Shown piece by piece: positions 1 through 11,150 of a stretch of DNA of 64,000 bases. The position numbers were made by a program, and so were the translations under genes. This DNA comes from Isoetes taiwanensis. Lineage: Eukaryota; Streptophyta; Lycopodiopsida; Isoetales; Isoetaceae. The first letter of the stretch is position 1. The number at the start of each line of letters is the position of its first letter. The notes beneath the pieces were generated by a model. The model saw only the letters and a program-made list of their open reading frames with translations. It ran no database searches and had not been told where the DNA came from. The DNA is taken from contig JAJEKV010000200.1 in the NCBI GenBank assembly GCA_021234155.1, positions 216,001 through 280,000 on the forward strand. Direction: 5' to 3'.

Positions 1-23
1 ATGTTAAGAGGCTACCTTCAGTC

Positions 24-1923
24 TTGACTAAGAAGGATATACACCAAGAAGTAGATATTACCGTTACAGAGATGACAGGCAAGCATATTTCTCCTTCGTC
101 CTTTCTGTCTGCTTGGAAAGAGAATCATTCAGAGGTGGCAATAGCTAAGAGGATAGCATTTTCTAAGTGTAACACCTGTATTGTCATAAAGGAAAAGCTT
201 GCTAAGACCAGAGATCCAAATGAAAGAAGGGTACTTGCAATGGAGAGAAAATCACATATGACGGCCCAGATTTCATGTAGGAGCCTTTACTGGTCCTGGA
301 GAGCTTTGTCTCATAGATCTCCTGAGCACGCTTTAACCATTATACATGATAAGATGGATCAGAATAAGACCATGGTCCCTCGTCTAGAGAAGCTAGCAAA
401 GTCTGTATGGAGGGGTGAACGACTGAAGGTCAGTGTTACAGGTGCTCTCATGCACGGCCATGGTATAGGTGCCTTGGGCCACTTCTCACTGGACCTCTGG
501 CCTGATGATTCTAATTTTCATGTGGGATCCTTGAATCATACCTTGAAGACACTGGAGAATAAATCTGAGGATAATTGGGGCCATTTGAGAGATACAGATC
601 GTCCCGGATAGCGGTGGGGTGCAGCAATTTTTTAACACACGATAACCTTAGGACAAAATTGATGAATGGCGGTAGAAATGATTTTATGCCTCCTATCAAA
701 GGCCCCATGGTAGCGAACAAGTTGCCTAGGAGGCTTTACTTGCGACTAGATAATTGCTCAGGTCGGAATAAGAATAGATATCTTTTCTCTTACTTGTCAT
801 ACTTGGTTTGGTTAGGTGTCTTTGATCAAGTGCACCGATTCATGATGGTTGGACACACCCACGATGACATAGATGCCCTATTTGGAAACTACTCTACTCT
901 AATGAGAAGATCGGATGCATTGACTATTCCGAGCTTATGCAACTCTTGAGCAAGAAGTTCAAAGGCTCCTTCACCTTACCTTGTGACAAAGGTTCCCGAT
1001 TGGAAGGAATTCGTGAAAGGTTTTATCCCCGATAAGAAAGACCGCTTTATGTGGTCACTTGGAACCTCTACTCTTCAAGTTTTGCATGAAGGATGGATGG
1101 CCACTAATGTTCTACAAGATGAGGCGGGGCATAGGGAGTGGCTCCCGAAAAAGGGAATCGAATGTGGAAGGAGGATGCCCAAGGTTTACCTATGATTCCG
1201 AGAGGGTCACCTAAGGTCCTGCAGACCATATGGGAGCTTGAAAGATATAGGTGCATTAAGAGCTTCTATTGCCAAGTACATGATGCACTTTGGGCAGCTA
1301 TTTCTAGAGTCTGGCGATAAGTCATGGTCCAACACATATATGAATGAAGTTATTGACTACTTGGTCCACCTTTGCTGCGAGTGCTTGGGGACGTGCAGCC
1401 CGGTAGAGAGTCATCATTCAAGATTTCTGGCCAATGCGGGCAAAAGTGCATTGGAAGAACCCGAAGAGTGTTTGTGGATGAGCACATTGAAGCATCTCAT
1501 TACGTTGGGCCTTTCTGGTAGACCCAAGAACCCAGGTTGAAATATTCGACCCCTACCAAGATGTCAAGAAAGGGATGCTCTTGCTAATCGGACCACATGA
1601 TAACTGCCCTCGACGTGGTTGGCTTTTGCGAAGAGGACCCAATAGAGGACCCTAATCTCCCACATTACGAAGAGGTGTTTGTCTCTTGGTTTGAGCTGTT
1701 GCGAAAAGGGAACCTCATATGCAATGCAAGATATAGGGATTGCTGGAGCAAGAATTGGAGACCCAATCCTAATGACCCGCCACGCTACCAACCTTTGAAA
1801 ACAATAGACTATGGTTGGGCCGTAGAGACCAGGCCATTGTCAGTGGTGATCCCTAGTAGTGTGGGGGCTCAGTTGCAAGAATTAGTGGCTAAAGAAGCTA
1901 AGGACGATGATGAGAACTCTTGA
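24..1923 (+). pseudogene. DUF7869-type transposase-like protein, frameshifted
   Basis: The sequence shows a long degraded reading frame split into pieces at 24-600, 575-949, 950-1195, 1238-1540 and 1597-1923, which use different frames. In order they show a Cys-rich start (SKCNTC), DKMDQNK, a segment with HGHGIGALGHF, then LRLDNCSGRNKNRY and VGHTHDDIDALF, and an acidic C-terminus. The LDNC and GHTHDDID blocks are the signature of the DUF7869 family. The spaced acidic residues (DxMDQ, LDNC, THDDID) look like an RNase H-fold nuclease, so transposase is my inference rather than an established activity. At least four frame breaks make this copy dead. The 5' end lies outside the window. Its 3' end is tandemly duplicated downstream. 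Confidence 0.75.
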
Positions 1924-2061
1924 GGTATGCAATGCTCTTTTACATAATTACTATATCATTCATAACATGCAAGTTACAATAGACTAGTTATTATTCATTA
2001 CGCTCTGCGTTTTTCATCTCAACACAAGAGCTCTTACACTATACAATGCTAAACAGGTGGT

Positions 2062-2304
2062 TCACTCATCTTCAGGATCTGTAGTAGTGATCCCTGATAT
2101 CTCATAGCTCATTCGCTCAGGAAGCCAAATCAGATGGATCATTACACGAATTGACGCAGGGCAACGAATCTCAGCGCCCAAAGCTTTTCTTCGCAGGTAG
2201 GGATCAAGAAGAAGATGCCTGTCTAGGCAACCAACAAGATCAGAGTGGCTCATTGAGCACTTGATCGCCTCGATGTGGTGAATTGATGAAGGCAAAAAAT
2301 CCAT
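2062..2304 (-). CDS. Small antisense ORF, unit 1 (80 aa, unknown family)
   Basis: I do not recognise the family. The ORF starts in a good context (CCCATGG) and ends in an acidic tail (TTTDPEDE). Its core has KCxMSxxDLxxC, then LDPYLRRKA, then IWLPERMSYEI. The other two copies share this pattern at the protein level. The neighbouring + gene is the DUF7869-type element, so this ORF lies convergent to it, like an accessory gene. A TATA-like AT-rich stretch lies upstream near 2421-2445. It could be a real small protein or the residue of a longer one. Confidence 0.4.
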   Translation of the reverse strand: MDFLPSSIHHIEAIKCSMSHSDLVGCLDRHLLLDPYLRRKALGAEIRCPASIRVMIHLIWLPERMSYEISGITTTDPEDE

Positions 2305-2728
2305 GGGAGAGGAATGAACTTTAGCCCCGAAGTGAGAAGCTTTTATAGTGAGGTAGAATTATTGAGGTGAATTATTGGGGTAGACTTCGGCGCCATTATT
2401 GCTCGTGTATAAGACCGTTGTATAAATACAAGTATAATACATCTTTCGTATGGATATATGTATGCTTTCAAAACGTGTGCTTGAGTAATTCAGTGTGGTT
2501 GAAATTACGTACTACTTGCTCTGAGGAATCCAAACTACGAGAATTGCTTGCTAAAGAGGCATCCGAGGATGGAGATGAAACTTGAGTCTTACAGTACATT
2601 AAAGCATTTCACAATATACTATTTATTATCCATAACATCACTACAATAGACTATTTATTATTCATTACGTCTTGCATTTTTATCTTAACACAAGAGCTCT
2701 TACACTATAACATGTTGAGCAGTGTGAT

Positions 2729-3232
2729 TCATTCATCTTCGGGATCTGTAGTAGTGATCCCCGATATCTCATAGCTCATCGCGCGGGGAAGCCAAATCAG
2801 ATCGATCATCACGAGAATGGACGCAGGCGTGAATCTCGGCCCAAAGCTTTTCTTCGCGGTAGGGATCAAGAAGAAGATGCCCGCTAGGCAACCAACAAGA
2901 TCGAGTGGCTCATTGAGCACTTGATGCGCCTCGATGTGGTGAACCCGATGAAGGCGAAAAATCCATGGGAGATGAATGAACTTTAGCCCCGTGAGAAAGT
3001 TTTTATAGTGAGGTAGAATTATTGGGGTGGACTTTACCCCAATTATTGCGCGTGTATAAGACTGTTGTATACATACAAGTGTAATACATCTTTCGTATGG
3101 ATATATTTTTGTGGATTCATGATGGTAGAAGTGTTTGTGCTTTAGTAATTCAAGTGTGATTGAAAAGCTTGCGGATATAGTGGAAGTCGAAGAGCACAAC
3201 CCTACACTACACTTTCGGGTATGATACATCAA
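2729..3232 (-). pseudogene. Small antisense ORF, unit 2 (C-terminal part conserved)
   Basis: The open frame is 167 codons, but only the last 85 or so (from about position 2985) match the family: HHIEAHQVL, DLVGCLAG, FLIPTAKKS, IDLIWLP, MSYEISG and a PEDE end. The equivalent ATG (CCCATGG near 2965) reads in another frame and stops quickly, so one or more indels have broken this copy. The upstream part of the frame is probably fortuitous. Confidence 0.4.
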
Positions 3233-3370
3233 ACAATATTCATTGTGCTATTACATCCTTACATAGTTTATAGGTGCTCATACCATTATTATATCATAAA
3301 TGCAGATCTGATGAGTCATCATCGATAACATTGATTCACTCATCATCAACATCAAAGCTCGTGATGCTAT

Positions 3371-3679
3371 TCAAATTTCATAGATCTCCCGATCGGGAAG
3401 CCGATAAATGTGGACTTTAACACGAGTGAGCTTCCTGCGGGCACTAGCGGGACCATCAGCCTTAGATTGGAGCCATGGATCAAGATTAACACCATTTCTT
3501 GCGCATTCATTCAGATCGTTGTAGCTCAAGTAGCACTTGAAAGATCGGATGTGCTTTCGGACGAGGCATCGAGGAAGCCATGGGAGATGAATGATCTCTA
3601 CCCCGAAGTCGAAATTTGTTTTTTTTATAGTGAAGTGAAAATTATTGATGTGAATTATTGGTGTAGAATGTAGGGCCAT
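3371..3679 (-). CDS. Small antisense ORF, unit 3 (102 aa, diverged)
   Basis: This copy has drifted far at the nucleotide level but keeps the family pattern: HIRSFKCYLSYNDLNEC, then VNLDPWLQSKA, a basic stretch, and YRLPDREIYEI. Matching residues across units include KCxxSxxDLxxC, LDPxLxxKA and LPxRxxYEI. It lacks the acidic tail of units 1 and 2. No domain is recognised. Whether it is expressed cannot be told from sequence. Confidence 0.4.
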   Translation of the reverse strand: MALHSTPIIHINNFHFTIKKTNFDFGVEIIHLPWLPRCLVRKHIRSFKCYLSYNDLNECARNGVNLDPWLQSKADGPASARRKLTRVKVHIYRLPDREIYEI

Positions 3680-4024
3680 TATTGGGCTTCTACAAGTATC
3701 ATGTACACGTACAAGTATAACACATAATTTGTATGTATATGTGTATGTTAATTACCTCATGTTTGTTGGGCTCGAGAACTAGGTGAAAGTATTCGTGCTT
3801 GAGCAAATAAGGTGTGCTGAAAATTCTCAAAATTGCGTTATTTTATCCAATTAATAAAATCATGCTTTACTCTTCATTTTCAGTTTTTCTCTTATCGGCG
3901 TTCTCTTGAGCTAGTTTCTCTACTCTATTCTGTTCCTTCTAGCTTCCCTCTCCTTCCCACCCTGACATGGTTCATTACATGGTGTGGTCTAGTGGTCTCC
4001 AATTTTTTATACATTCTCGGATTT

Positions 4025-4295
4025 TATTTTCGGCGTGGTGTTGTAGCCAGTATCTATTTCAGTTTTCTCCTGCTTCTATTCCACCAGTTTTCCTCACCCT
4101 CCCTCCCTTGATGGATTGTCTGCACTTGATCGTGTCCGTTTTTCGTTTGTTTCTATATTCTTTATGTGCATTCTTCATTTTTTCTTGGCGTGGCATGGTA
4201 GCCTCCGAGAAATACTAATCATTCTTTCTCGGCGTGGCGATGTAGCCTCCGAGGCTGTTGTTTCCTTCTCGGCGTGGCCATGGAGCCTTCGAGTC
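4025..4295 (+). repeat. Degenerate 'CGGCGTGGC' minisatellite
   Basis: Four loosely spaced copies of a roughly 25-bp GC-rich unit (T/CTCGGCGTGGC..TG.AGCC.CCGAG) lie near 4030, 4184, 4228 and 4268 in an otherwise T-rich stretch. The flanks from 3840 to 4760 hold no convincing gene. A TTTTTTCCTCGAAAAC...GGGCAGGG block at 4515-4545 resembles the 3' UTR of the LINE copies elsewhere in the window, so it may be a LINE scrap. Confidence 0.45.
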
Positions 4296-4619
4296 TCGCG
4301 CTATTTTTTATATTGTGCATTAGTGCCCCTTCTTTCTTGAAGCATCTAATTTTACAGCCTTAATTATTTTTTTTTCAGCCTTAATTTTACAGGTTATTTT
4401 TAGGGCCTTGTGGCTGCCGGAGTGCGCGGGGTCGTACTTGCTTGGCGCAATGTTTTTAAAGTTGTCTCTATTCTGGTTCGGGCACCGCCGACATCCTCGA
4501 GATCATTGGAATTGTTTTTTCCTCGAAAACTTAAAAGGGCAGGGTTTCATCCCGGTGAGAAGTCGTCACCAGTTTTTTTCACCTTTGCATAAACCAAACG
4601 ACGGATAACCATTTGTTAT

Positions 4620-5055
4620 CTTGTATTCTTTAGTTTCGTCATGCTCTCGATGATTGTCTAGTTTTGGAGCATGTAATTTTCAAGTTTTCAAAGTTTTCTA
4701 CCCCTAGTAGGGGATCAAGTTGTACTCTATGATTTTACAAAGCTCAATGAGAACACCACTTCACTTATCGGCTGATATATCTTGTGTCTAGGACCTTGCC
4801 ATAGAATGCTAGCTTCTTAGCTCCTTCATGCAACAACACCTAGAAGAAAAACAAGATAAAGTGTGCACTCTCATAACCACTCGTTGATGCTCATGAAAAA
4901 CGAGTTGTACCTCAATATTTAATTGAAGCAAGGATCGTGCAAAGACAATCATAATAAAAACCATCCCCCATATTCAGAAACTCGAACCTGAAATAATAAG
5001 GTTAAAACGGAAATCTCAGCTTAGCATTCACAACTTGAGAGACAAGTAAATTTCT
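4620..5055. other. No gene recognised
   Basis: AT-rich intergenic sequence. No ORF, repeat or RNA could be supported. Confidence 0.5.
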
Positions 5056-5057
5056 TA

Positions 5058-6088
5058 CCCCTTCAAAGTTCTTCAGTGCCCTTTTCAAATTTAAATCCAG
5101 CTCTATGCCTTTGTTCAAAATGTTCAAGAACCTCTTGGCCGTAATCTTTAAAGTTCCAGTAAACAATAAACTATGTTATTTTGACAGCATACAATAGCAT
5201 GTCATTAAATTATATCAACTACCTTGTCCCACATCTGAATGCTTCTCATCTATTTTTTAACATAGCTCTTAAGAAATTTCAGTCTCTTGTAGTTCCTCTA
5301 TCAAGTCTGTAAGCACGATCCTACCTTGGCACTCGTACGCAGTTTTGGCAGAAGCCAAATTGATTCGGAGCTTCACCTGCAATATAGAATAAAATAGAAT
5401 TGCATAAGTGGTTTCACCAAAAACTAGTTTGATTAATTTCCAAAAACTAATTTTGATTAACTCTTTTAACTGTGTCCAAAGTGGAGTTTATTAAAAGAGA
5501 TTATTGTTCTTCTAGTTTTGCCACATCTTGATTGGTCTTTACTAGTGTTATAAACACACCTTTTGGCTATGACCCTGTGTCTAAATGCACCTGATCCAAA
5601 TTTCGTTTCCTCTACCAGTCGAAAGTTTTTCTTGCTTTCTCGCAAGCCAAGAAGTGTCTTCTTTAAATTCTTTAATCTAGAATGAAGCCCAACGTTTTCT
5701 CTTTCGAGCTCTTGGATCTTTTCTTCCAGCTGCTTTATTACTGATTTGGGCTTGTCCACTTCACATCTCAAAGGGTTTTCCCTGTCGAAGCCATCATTCC
5801 TTTCCTTCATTACAGTAAAGTAATGAAACGAGAGAAAAACGAGTTGCTGGTTTAAGTTATTTAAAACTCTCACAATTAAAGTAGCTCCTCTCAAGAAAGT
5901 GCACGAATACCTTCATCGTCTCTTAATCTCTCGCAATAATGAAGGAGATCAGAATTACCATCACCACAAAATCTAACTAAATTTGAGATGTCCCGAAATG
6001 ATGGTTTCTTGCCATTCAATAGATCCAATAGATGTAAACTGCCATCTGCCCAAATGTCGATACTTTTTGAGCCTGCAAGGCACAACAT
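5058..6088 (-). pseudogene. Multi-exon coiled-coil gene remnant, unknown function
   Basis: Read on -, the stretch shows in order a segment with FRDISNLVRFCGDGNSDLL and RLRDDEGIRAL (5891-6088), a heptad-rich coiled coil with VIKQLEEKIQELERENVGL (within 5570-5810), and short exon-like blocks VKLRINLASAKTAYECQG (5300-5380), an EKHSDVGQ block near 5225-5250 and AKRFLNILNKGIELDLNLKRALKNFEG (5058-5150). The last is followed by a GTAAG donor. The blocks are separated by AT-rich intron-like sequence, and a stop lies between the first two. I cannot name the family. The shape suggests a structural or scaffold protein. It is probably a fragment of a duplicated host gene. Confidence 0.4.
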
Positions 6089-6099
6089 ATCGAGGCCTA

Positions 6100-7255
6100 A
6101 GTTCTTTTTCTATGGCCTTGCTTTTTGCGATTGAAGACTGGAGCATATTCATGAGTCACATGTATTCTTATCCACACATCATTTGGAGCTTCCATGCTAA
6201 ATGGATCACATGGCGCAAAATTGAGGCGTATAAATTGTATGCCCTAGACAAACTCGCTTCGTGTGAGCTGACTATCTGTACAAGTGTAGTTGAAATTTTC
6301 AACGTGCCTATGGAAATTGAAAATTCAATTCTCCCACAATCCATGTTTTTATACATTATGCAAATTCAAATATAGAATTGTAGAGGGCAGGAAGCCTATA
6401 TTGGGATGAACTAAAGAGCTTGAATTATATATTTAAAACGCATCACCTCGAAATAAAAATAGGATATAAAGCTTGAACCTACAAATTTAAATTTTGAATT
6501 GTAGAGGGCGGGAAGCCTATATGAGTATGGCCTTGAAACAAAAATGACGCAAGATGAAAATGGGAAATGAGGATGTGTTTTTTCTTGAATATGTAGCATT
6601 ATAACAGGGGGTTTTTTTTGTGATTTTATACGCTTTTTGGCATGGTTTTCATATGATTTCATGGGCGTATTGCACGAGGCATACTAATCAGTACATCTAG
6701 AGTGCACCAAGTTTTTGCATGCAATTTTGCAATTTTTGTTTCATCCTCCTCAATGGTTAAGATCAGAGGGCTTACAAAGAAAGCCCTCTTTTGATTCAAA
6801 AAGATCCAGGGCTTATAATGAAAGCCCTTTTCTCGTGAAGAAACAAAACATAGGGTTTGGGAAAGGCCTCGGTCGAGCCAAGGCAAGGACGGCAAGGCCA
6901 GGTTCTTCTGGGCAGCAAGATTCCAATGTTCCCAGGCGAGGCTTGGCACCCGCATGTCCAGAAATGGGCCGGGCTACAAGTTTTGTTCATAGGGCACATT
7001 GGGCTACATGTTTCTTGATCTTTATGCACGAAAAGGAAAATTTCCTGGATGTGCGCACTTCGCCCCGAAAGGTGGTCGGCGGATTTCCGAAGCAGACTAC
7101 CAACTCCCGGTATGATCACTTAGCTCTATTTTGTTTCACTTCTGTTACAGTAAAATCTTACGATATGGTTATGCTACCATTTCGTTTCAATGAATGTTAC
7201 ATACGAACATCATAATAAGTGTCTTGTGTATTGTTTTGGTCAACCTACTATTGGG
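6100..7255. other. No gene recognised; two small GGGCTT hairpins
   Basis: The open frames here look like noise. Two adjacent short hairpins lie at 6765-6789 (9-bp perfect stem, AGAGGGCTT) and 6808-6828 (7-bp stem, AGGGCTT). They look like diverged copies of each other. Confidence 0.45.
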
Positions 7256-7262
7256 TATGCAG

Positions 7263-7546
7263 GTGATAGCACTGGTCTGCAACTTCTCTAAACCGAACTC
7301 TTGTGCTCCACCGATGTTACAACACTGGGAATTGGAAAACCTTTTTCACGAGTTTGGCCATGCACTTCATTCTCTCTTGTCACGGACGGTTAGTGTAGAT
7401 GTTAGGAGAGTATAGGCCCCCCTTAATATATAAGTTTCTTGTTTCTCACATTTTTATCACCTGCTTGTTTGGTGCAGGATTATCAACATTTCTCTGGGAC
7501 AAGAACAGTTTTGGACTTTGCAGAGACTCCATCTAATCTCTTTGAG
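7263..7546 (+). pseudogene. Mitochondrial intermediate peptidase fragment (M3 family), two exons
   Basis: Exon 7263-7388 encodes VIALVCNFSK, then LQHWELENLFHEFGHALHS and LLSRT, which carries the M3 zinc-protease HEFGH motif. After an 89-bp GT-AG intron, exon 7478-7546 continues in phase with DYQHFSGTRTVLDFAETPSNLFE and a GTAAT donor. This matches the catalytic region of MIP/OCT1-type peptidases, which trim imported mitochondrial precursors. The active enzyme needs several hundred more residues on both sides, and none is present, so this is a genomic fragment. The retained intron argues for DNA-level duplication, not retroposition. Confidence 0.75.
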
Positions 7547-7739
7547 TAATTGTTGTAATTGTATAGCAATTGTTGACACATTCTCATTGCCAGGATAGCC
7601 ATCTGTTGTTTCAGCGGTTACTCATTCAAGGATACTACCGGGGGGGGGGTTTCATCTTGAGGAGCTTTTCCAAGAAGAGCTTTTTCTTTGCATCCGGCTA
7701 TTCCCATTTAAAGGCAATGTAGCTCGATCTTTGCATTGT

Positions 7740-8572
7740 TATTTCAAAGTGGTGTTTTTGATGTAAAACAAGCACAAATTGATGAAAAAGGTCATGGCAA
7801 AGAGATAGCAACAGTGGTCTTGTTAGGGTGGCTTGGATCCAAACAGAAGCATCTCAAGAAATATGCAGATTGGTACAATGCCAGAGGAATCAATGATGGC
7901 AAAGAAAAGCATCTTTTCTTTCTTCAAAGAATCTGAGGTTGGCTCACGTAAAGTATCTTTGTACTTAGTAAACTCCATAAGTTTGCCACTAGTTGATCAC
8001 TAAGTTTGCACTTCTGGATATGGCGTTGTTCTGGAACAGGTTGTGTGGTTGATTTTGCACCTGTAGCAGATCCAGATCCCCATGTATGTTTTTACCTTGC
8101 TATTGTGTTGTATTATTTGCTTAACTGATAGTATTCCTCTTTGCATGCTTTAAGTATTAGTGAGCTTTTCCGTGTTGATATTTGAAGTAAAGGTTGTACT
8201 CATTGTGTTTGTTTTCTTCATCCTGAACAAAGCCCATTGAGTTCTGAGGCTTTATCCTTACTACTGCAACCAGAGTGTCCATATGTTCAGGATTTCGTGT
8301 GTTTCAAGTGTCCTGTACGTCCATATAAGCATGTCTGGTTTTTATTCTTAGGATTTAGCAGAAGAAAGTATGTTACAATTATCAAATGGCCTGTTTTGAT
8401 CCTTTTCTAGAATAATAAGGCTCTTAAAATGCTCCAGGTGTGGCATCAGGATTTTCAGCAGCTTTTTTGGGAAAAAGGAGCATTGCTACTCAACAATTTG
8501 TGGTACTGGCATCAGGATTTTCAGCAGCTTTTTTGGGAAAAAGGAGCATTGCTACTCAACAATTTGTGGTAC
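7740..8572 (+). pseudogene. DUF829/TMEM53-like gene fragment
   Basis: Three exon-like blocks sit in order. The first (7750-7893) has [21 protein letters not shown]. The second (8034-8083) has GCVVDFAPVADPDPH and a GTATG donor. The third starts at 8438 after CTCCAG and has ASGFSAAFLGKRS. Together they follow the DUF829/TMEM53 alpha-beta-hydrolase-like family, a membrane-associated group of unclear substrate. The exons between block one and block two are missing. The third exon has lost one base after GTGTGG, which breaks the frame, and it contains an internal tandem duplication. This is a dead fragment, on the same strand as the peptidase fragment just upstream. Confidence 0.65.
8441..8572 (+). 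repeat. Perfect 66-bp tandem duplication inside an exon
   Basis: Unit 8441-8506 is repeated without any difference at 8507-8572. Because 66 is a multiple of three, the peptide SGFSAAFLGKRSIATQQFVV is doubled in frame. Perfect identity points to a recent event in an already broken gene. Confidence 0.9.
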
Positions 8573-10045
8573 TGGCTTTATATTGGGCGTCATGGGCCCC
8601 TTCAGTAAACCTTATGATGTTATTGTTGTTTTTGCCCATTTTATAGCGGTTTGTTTTGTTTGCGATATTTAGGCGGCTCTTGGTATGCAATGGAAATAAT
8701 TTGTTTGTCTTGATGTTATTGTGCTTTTTAGTAATTAATGTTTAGACCCGGGCCCGAAGGGCCCAAAATTTTTTTTAATATAACAATCAACACACAACTA
8801 CCATTAACATTATTAACATAAACCATTGCATTTCACACATTTAAATTAAAATCCCCCTTAAACCCCCTTTGGTTTGGGTGCATATTCACACGGGGGGTTA
8901 CGTAGGGCAGCGAGAGCCCCAAAAATATATTTACAATACATGTACAAAATTAACACTATTGAGTACATTCTCTCTCATCTTATAGTATTTTGCAAACTTT
9001 AATATACAGTATACTTAAACTTGTACATGCATACCCCACAAATGAGGATCGCTATGTACGGTCCAGATCTTGGCATAAAGGGAAAATATGCCCATCCGAC
9101 AGCTCTCGCTGATATATGCAAAAAAGCATGTGGGCGACACCCATGCTGGAAAACTGCCTTTCGAACTTCAAACGCGAACGCCACACCCTTCTTCGACTGT
9201 CACTGAAGTTTTGCTCTTCATTCGGCCGTCATCCAAATTTCCTGAGCAGACGAAAATTCGTTTCTTGGATCGTTTAGGCACTGGAGCAATTTTGCGATTC
9301 GAAATGGGTAATGGCAGTGTAGTCTCATGTTCTTGCGAAATTTCTTGCAATTCACCATCTCTCCACTATGGACTGGAATTCTGCCTTCCTCTGTTCCTTG
9401 GCCAAGAACCGAGTGCAATTTGATCCTAGCCCAATTCTATCAGGCTTGCAACAATTTAAGCAGCAATCCGAAAGATTTATGGACTGCTGCTTTAGTTTCA
9501 GGAAGAATTTTGATGACCCAAATAATTCCTAATAGAGGTATGTCAGATACTTACTGCATGTTCTTCACTGCTTAGGACACTTAATTCTTCATTACTGTGC
9601 ATTTATAGGAGAAGACGAACTTGCTGTTGTCCTTGATGAAACAAGAATATAGAATATTCACCATGAGGACAGATATGAGGGTATGTCTTAGTGCCCGTTT
9701 AGTGTTGTAATAACCAATGAATTTTGTTGTGATACTAAATGTATTACTTTCATTTAAGGTGGTGGATGTTCCTGTCAAGAAGTACATGCTGAAGTTATGC
9801 AAAATAAGACAAATACTGAAGAAGACGAACCAGATAATTCAAGTTTGATTTAAGTAAGTGTTTAAATTCTTGAATGCTCTTTTCATGAAGGATTTTTTTT
9901 ATTGTTGTTTGCTTGTTTGAATAGAGATTAATGACATAGAAGGCACATGGTGAATTCATAAAAAATGAGATACATGTTGCAATGGATATTGAAGGTAAGT
10001 CATGTTTTACTTCAAATTGTTTATTCTGTTTCCTTTGTAGAATTA
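8573..10045. other. No firm gene; GC palindrome
   Basis: A perfect GGGCCC-GAA-GGGCCC hairpin lies at 8750-8764, followed by a T-rich run, in a T-rich spacer. The open frames at 9021-9575 overlap on both strands and none resembles a known protein. One frame at 9350-9535 reads smoothly (STMDWNSAFLCSLAKNRVQ) and could be an exon, but I cannot support it. Short acidic open stretches at 9600-9860 might be upstream exons of the gene at 10050. Confidence 0.35.
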
Positions 10046-10049
10046 TTTT

Positions 10050-11150
10050 TTGTTAGCTTCTTCAGGTGTTCTTTTCAAGAAAAAGAGAGCTGAACAAAGA
10101 AGAAAAGAAAGGCAAAGACAGAGAGAAAGGGAGGCTGCAGCTAAAGAAGAAGCCAAACTAAATGGTGATTTCAGCACAAAGAAGAAGAAAAGATTGTCAA
10201 AGAATATTGGCAAACTTGTTACTAATATTTGTGGGAATGCTAGTGGAAAGGATAGGGAAGATATTCTAAGGGATGCAACCAAATGGTTGCCTAGTCTTGG
10301 TGTTCAAACCACCAAAGAAATCAAAACAATGAAAGCTATAGTGGAGAACTTGAAGGATTCATTTGCAGGCCACAAATATGCAAAGGATACAGATGCATGG
10401 AGAGCAAAAAATACTGCCGTGGCTTACTCTGTTAATGTTGACACAAATAGAAGGGCTTTTGCAAAGAAACTGAACCTAAATAGAAGAATTTTCTCTGTTG
10501 TTGTTAAAAAAAGACTGGCTGCTGAACATGGGGAAGGACTATGGTCAATGTTTAAGAAAAGCACTCGAAGTGACAAGCTTTCTTATGATCAGGAAGCTTG
10601 TAGTTGACTTTTGGAGGAACAACACTACAGTGTCACCTTGCAAAAAACATGTCATGAAGATCAGACTAGGCAAAGGAATGAACATAATGCATCCCTTGCA
10701 TTTTCTAGAGGAAACTCAAGTCAGTGTTTTGATACTGATTTTCTGCGGTCTATTTCAATTCTTTTTATAATTTGTGAACTTGCACTTGTAGGTTACTTTT
10801 TATAAACGTTTTACTGCTGAATATCCCAAGTTTGACGTGTCTTTTTCAATGTTTCATGCTCTGAAACCACCATATGTACGGAAGGTTAGGGATAGAGAAA
10901 TTTGTTGTTGTGTGTATCACATGAAAACAGATTTCATTAGGCAAGCAATAAATAAGGTTAGGCATGATGAAAAATTACATGGAGCTAGCTGCAAGTGCAC
11001 ATGTGTAGTTTGTGGCACTGGGCCAACTTGCATGGCAAAGAAATGTATATATTCTTCTACTAATAAGCAGTTTATCCAAGGGATGATGAAATAGATGAGT
11101 GGTATGTACATGACCTTTTGACTCAAGAATTGTGGACCTGCCAGGTTACC
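10050..11150 (+). pseudogene. Transposase-like protein, N-terminal half (CCC-x-YH family)
   Basis: The first segment (10050-10600) starts with a highly charged coiled stretch (KKRAEQRRKERQRQRE) and continues with a helical domain. A +1 frameshift near 10590 moves to KLVVDFWRNNTTVSPCKKH. An 72-bp GT-AG intron (10720-10791, phase 0) then joins EETQ to VTFYKRF. The second exon has LKPPYVRKVRDREICCCVYH and a Cys-rich block (CKCTCVVCGTGPTC). This order resembles a large transposase-like family I associate with mosses, algae and ferns, in which a catalytic region follows the Cys block. Here the frame is lost at about 11092 and the catalytic region is absent. Confidence 0.55.

Larger units (their letters stand above)
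1870..3840. repeat. Three-unit diverged tandem duplication, period about 660 bp
   Basis: The end of the DUF7869-like frame (LQELVAKEA, acidic, stop 1921-1923) recurs as LRELLAKEA with its stop at 2583-2585. It is followed by the same AT-rich spacer and the same downstream block. Landmarks recur at 2062, 2729 and 3371 (antisense ORF stops), and the 'TTTTATAGTGA' and 'GTATAATACAT' blocks recur in all or most units. Units one and two are close apart from many small indels. Unit three is much more diverged. This suggests repeated local duplication over a long time. Confidence 0.75.
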
